64,000 nt of DNA from Marinilongibacter aquaticus (GTDB lineage Bacteria > Bacteroidota > Bacteroidia > Cytophagales > Spirosomataceae): contig NZ_CP083757.1 in assembly GCF_020149935.1 (NCBI RefSeq), positions 3,869,501-3,933,500 of the forward strand, given 5' to 3'. Below the pieces are notes generated by a model. It made no database searches and was not told where the DNA came from. It saw only the letters and a list, made by a program, of their open reading frames with translations. Shown here piece after piece: positions 62,176-64,000 of this stretch (position 1 is its first letter; the number at the start of each line of letters is the position of its first letter). The translations under genes and the position numbers were made by a program.

Positions 62176-62213
62176 AACTGTCCGAAGTCTATTTTCGGAT
62201 AGTTTCCTTTTTT
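62176..62213 (+). terminator. Rho-independent terminator of the small membrane protein gene
   Basis: AACTGTCCGAA and TTCGGATAGTT form an 11-bp stem with one G-U pair and a 7-nt loop, followed by TCCTTTTTT. It lies 52 bases after the small ORF and just before the convergent rhodanese gene. Confidence 0.8.
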
Positions 62214-62223
62214 GTGGTGTAGG

Positions 62224-62508
62224 TCAAAAGATTCCCTCGCTCAAGTGAAAAATGCGTTTGTCTGGAAATTTCTTTTGAAAGACACGCGTCAAAATCGCAC
62301 TGCGTGTTCCATTGGAACAAACCAAAATGAGTTGTGCGAAAGGCTTCAACACTTCGGTGTTTTCGTTGATCAAATGGGCGGGAATATTGATTCCGCCAAT
62401 ATTGAAATCCTGAAATTCCAGTGTTTCTCGTATATCGACAAGGGTTGTGCCTGCTTCTTGTCTTATCTTCTCTAATTCTTCCTGATTTATTTCGATTATC
62501 TCGTTCAC
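62224..62508 (-). CDS. Rhodanese-like domain protein
   Basis: A 94-residue single rhodanese domain. TTLVDIRETLEFQDFNIGGINIPAHL is the first half, and the active-site loop is ILVCSNGTRSAI with Cys64. The short CSNGTRS loop fits the sulfurtransferase type. Sulfur donor and acceptor are unknown. Its ATG overlaps the radC stop by 4 bases. Confidence 0.9.
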   Translation of the reverse strand: MNEIIEINQEELEKIRQEAGTTLVDIRETLEFQDFNIGGINIPAHLINENTEVLKPFAQLILVCSNGTRSAILTRVFQKKFPDKRIFHLSEGIF

Positions 62509-63200
62509 AGCATATTCTGGTCTGAAAAACTAAAGTAGCCTTTATTTGTGAAAATAAGGTGGTCGATGAGTTTAATGTCGAGAATTTCGGCTACCCTTTT
62601 CATGTTTTTGGTGAGTTGCATGTCGGCATCGCTGGGCAGTAAACGGCCTGAAGGGTGATTGTGGAAAATGAATAAGGCCGAGCTTAAACTTTCGATTGCT
62701 GGCTTGAAGATCAATTTAGGGTCGGCGATTACTGCCGAAACGCCTCCTCGGCCAATTTGCACGGGTCTGATGGGTTTTAAGGCCTTGTCGAGCAAGACAA
62801 TCCAGAACTCTTCGTGGGAAAGGTCGTAGAACAGGTGTTTGAAATAGATGTAAGCTTTTTCGGAAGTGTTCAATACGGGCTTTTCTTCAAGGCGGCTTTC
62901 CTTTCTTCGTCGCCCAAGTTCCAGGGCCGAGGCAATGGCAATAGCTTTGGCTTCGCCAATACCTTTGAATTGCATCAGCTTATCGACGGAAGCCGAAGCC
63001 AATACGTCCAGGTTGTTGTCGAAATGCGAGAGGATGTCGCGGGACAGTTCGACGGCTGTTTTTTCACGGGAGCCTGAACCGATAAGAATGGCGAGAATCT
63101 CAGCATTGCTTAAAGCTTTCGGGCCTTGCAAAAGCAGTTTTTCTCTGGGGCGATCTTCTTCAGCCCAAGCAAGAATTGGGCGGTGTGTGGAGTTTTGCAT
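62505..63200 (-). CDS. radC: RadC family JAB domain protein
   Basis: A 231-residue protein with a helix-hairpin-helix region (about 1-100; LMQFKGIGEAKAIAIASALELG) and a MPN/JAB domain with the metal motif His180, His182 and Asp193 (FIFHNHPSGRLLPSDAD). The family is named after an E. coli mutation but its role in repair is not confirmed. Here it is chromosomal and paired with a rhodanese gene rather than lying in a mobile region. Confidence 0.93.
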   Translation of the reverse strand: MQNSTHRPILAWAEEDRPREKLLLQGPKALSNAEILAILIGSGSREKTAVELSRDILSHFDNNLDVLASASVDKLMQFKGIGEAKAIAIASALELGRRRKESRLEEKPVLNTSEKAYIYFKHLFYDLSHEEFWIVLLDKALKPIRPVQIGRGGVSAVIADPKLIFKPAIESLSSALFIFHNHPSGRLLPSDADMQLTKNMKRVAEILDIKLIDHLIFTNKGYFSFSDQNML

Positions 63201-63240
63201 CTACGAATATAATCATAAAGAGCATATGCAAAACAGGAAA

Positions 63241-63264
63241 GGCCGATGCTGTGCAGCATCGGCC
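63241..63264 (-). terminator. Rho-independent terminator of rpsT
   Basis: GGCCGATGC and GCATCGGCC form a perfect 9-bp stem around TGTGCA, 24 bases after the rpsT stop on the minus strand. It is followed there by TTTCCTGTTTT. Confidence 0.8.
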
Positions 63265-63287
63265 TAAAATATCGTACAATTGGAAAC

Positions 63288-63545
63288 TTAAGCCGAAAGT
63301 GCGTTCACGTGCTTGGCCAAAGCAGATTTGATGTTCGCTGCTTTGTTTTTGTGAATCACATTTTTACGGGCCAATTTATCCAACATTGAAGATGCAGTCT
63401 TCAAATATTCAGCTGCTTCTTTGGCGTCTGTCATACCACGAAGTTTTCTTACGGCGGTACGAGTCGACTTGTGCTGATATTTGTTTCTCAGGCGTTTAGC
63501 TTCTGATGACCTGATTCTTTTTAATGCTGATTTATGATTTGCCAT
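63288..63545 (-). CDS. rpsT: Small ribosomal subunit protein bS20
   Basis: An 85-residue 30S protein that binds 16S rRNA early in assembly. MANHKSALKRIRSSEAKRLR, KSTRTAVRKLRGM, and the late KNVIHKNKAANIKSALAKHV are the family pattern. It has its own promoter, which shares its core with rpsU and rplU, and its own terminator. Confidence 0.98.
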   Translation of the reverse strand: MANHKSALKRIRSSEAKRLRNKYQHKSTRTAVRKLRGMTDAKEAAEYLKTASSMLDKLARKNVIHKNKAANIKSALAKHVNALSA

Positions 63546-63580
63546 TAAACCTAAATTTTTCTTTCATTACAATTGGGCTG

Positions 63581-63612
63581 CAAAGATAGGAATATTGGAG
63601 TTGAATAACCAA
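63581..63612 (-). promoter_or_regulatory. Promoter of rpsT
   Basis: On the minus strand TTG (63612-63610), a 21-base spacer and TATCTTTG (63588-63581) are followed by CAGCCCA. The core TATCTTTGCAGCCCA is identical to that of rplU. The box ends 35 bases before the rpsT ATG. Confidence 0.75.
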
Positions 63613-63700
63613 CATATATCGAAAAAAAACGAAAATACTTGGGGCTTTAAGTTTTGAGAATAAATGTTTTACTTGAGTGGGTAAATCCACCTCTTTAAAA

Positions 63701-64000
63701 ATGAAACGTAAAGTTGCTTTTCTGGCCTGCTCGAGCCTTTTGTTTTGTATTTCTGCCCGCACGCATTGGGGCTTTTATGCCCATCAAAAAATAAACCGGC
63801 TTGCCGTGTTTACGCTTCCCGAAGAGCTGATGGGCTTCTACAAAAGCAATATCGATTACATTGCAGAGAATGCCGTGAATCCCGACCAGCGAAGGTATGC
63901 GGTAGAAGGCGAGGCTCCAAGGCATTATATCGATTGGGACGTGTATTCCGATTCTGTGCAAGCGGCTTTGCGGTATACACGTTGGGATGAAGCTTTGGGA
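63701..64000 (+). CDS. Zinc-dependent phospholipase C-like protein, 5' part
   Basis: The gene runs off the end of the window; 100 residues are visible. A signal (VAFLACSSLLFCISA) is followed by HWGFYAHQKINRLAVFTLP, with Trp and His directly after the signal as in S1/P1 nuclease and zinc phospholipase C folds, where the mature N terminus binds zinc. DYIAENAVNPDQRR and APRHYIDWDVY, with a His and Asp, agree with this family. The enzyme would be exported; the substrate is not known. Confidence 0.75.
   Translation, partial: MKRKVAFLACSSLLFCISARTHWGFYAHQKINRLAVFTLPEELMGFYKSNIDYIAENAVNPDQRRYAVEGEAPRHYIDWDVYSDSVQAALRYTRWDEALG

Noticed and set aside
1-64000. tRNA, rRNA, CRISPR arrays, riboswitches and insertion sequences
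   Set aside because: I looked for cloverleaf-like segments, regular spaced repeats, known riboswitch contexts and transposase motifs by eye and saw none; a covariance-model scan would be needed to exclude small RNAs.

Overview
The window looks like a stretch of chromosome from a member of the Bacteroidota, most likely Cytophagales. The signs are a SusC/SusD pair, a type IX secretion sorting domain, many lipoproteins with a Cys soon after the signal, almost no Shine-Dalgarno (SD) sequences, and TAnnTTTG-type promoters of the kind used by the Bacteroidetes primary sigma factor. Gene density is high, genes on both strands form short overlapping operons, and I see no rRNA, tRNA, CRISPR array, transposase or phage genes. 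The species cannot be told from the sequence.

Layout. 1-3.4 kb: end of queD, then lpxB, a lipoprotein and a sufB without its usual partners. 3.5-8.3 kb: susC-susD. 8.6-16.9 kb: metabolic genes (N-carbamoylputrescine amidase, exported sugar isomerase, Ldh-type dehydrogenase, aroA, a glutamate-synthase-like FMN protein) and a DUF4139 protein. 16.9-22.2 kb: folD, a nucleoside kinase, a HerA-like ATPase, a methyltransferase, rpsU and xerC. 22.3-29.3 kb: an M1 peptidase, a SirB1-like protein, galE-rfbB-rfbA and a BON-LysM protein. 29.4-36.9 kb: a large hybrid histidine kinase, rsmA, and a pyrB-nuoC-phosphoesterase operon. 37-44.9 kb: ROK and MarR regulators, a beta-propeller, a lipase, maf, a sorting-domain-only protein and a lysoplasmalogenase. 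45.1-46.7 kb: rplU-rpmA and nfu. 46.7-49.6 kb: an AT-rich outer membrane gene bounded by two nearly identical 100-bp copies of the 3' end of the neighbouring PrpR-like regulator. 50-56.2 kb: a secreted sorting-domain protein, YyaL, and 5-oxoprolinase pxpB-pxpC-pxpA. 56.2-61.6 kb: a tripartite RND efflux operon. 62-64 kb: a small membrane protein unit, rhodanese, radC, rpsT and the start of a phospholipase-C-like gene.

The most notable points are these. (1) The 100-bp direct repeats at 46727-46826 and 48095-48194 suggest insertion of a one-gene segment at the 3' end of a regulator gene. (2) rpsU has a strong SD sequence, as expected if bS21 regulates its own translation in Bacteroidetes. (3) An 11-bp inverted repeat just after rpsU would hide the xerC start codon in read-through mRNA but not in mRNA from the xerC promoter. 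(4) rpsU, rplU and rpsT share an extended promoter core, TA(T/C)CTTTGCAGCCCA. (5) A 36-residue membrane protein lies in what looks like its own promoter-terminator unit. (6) nuoC and sufB each stand apart from their usual partner genes.
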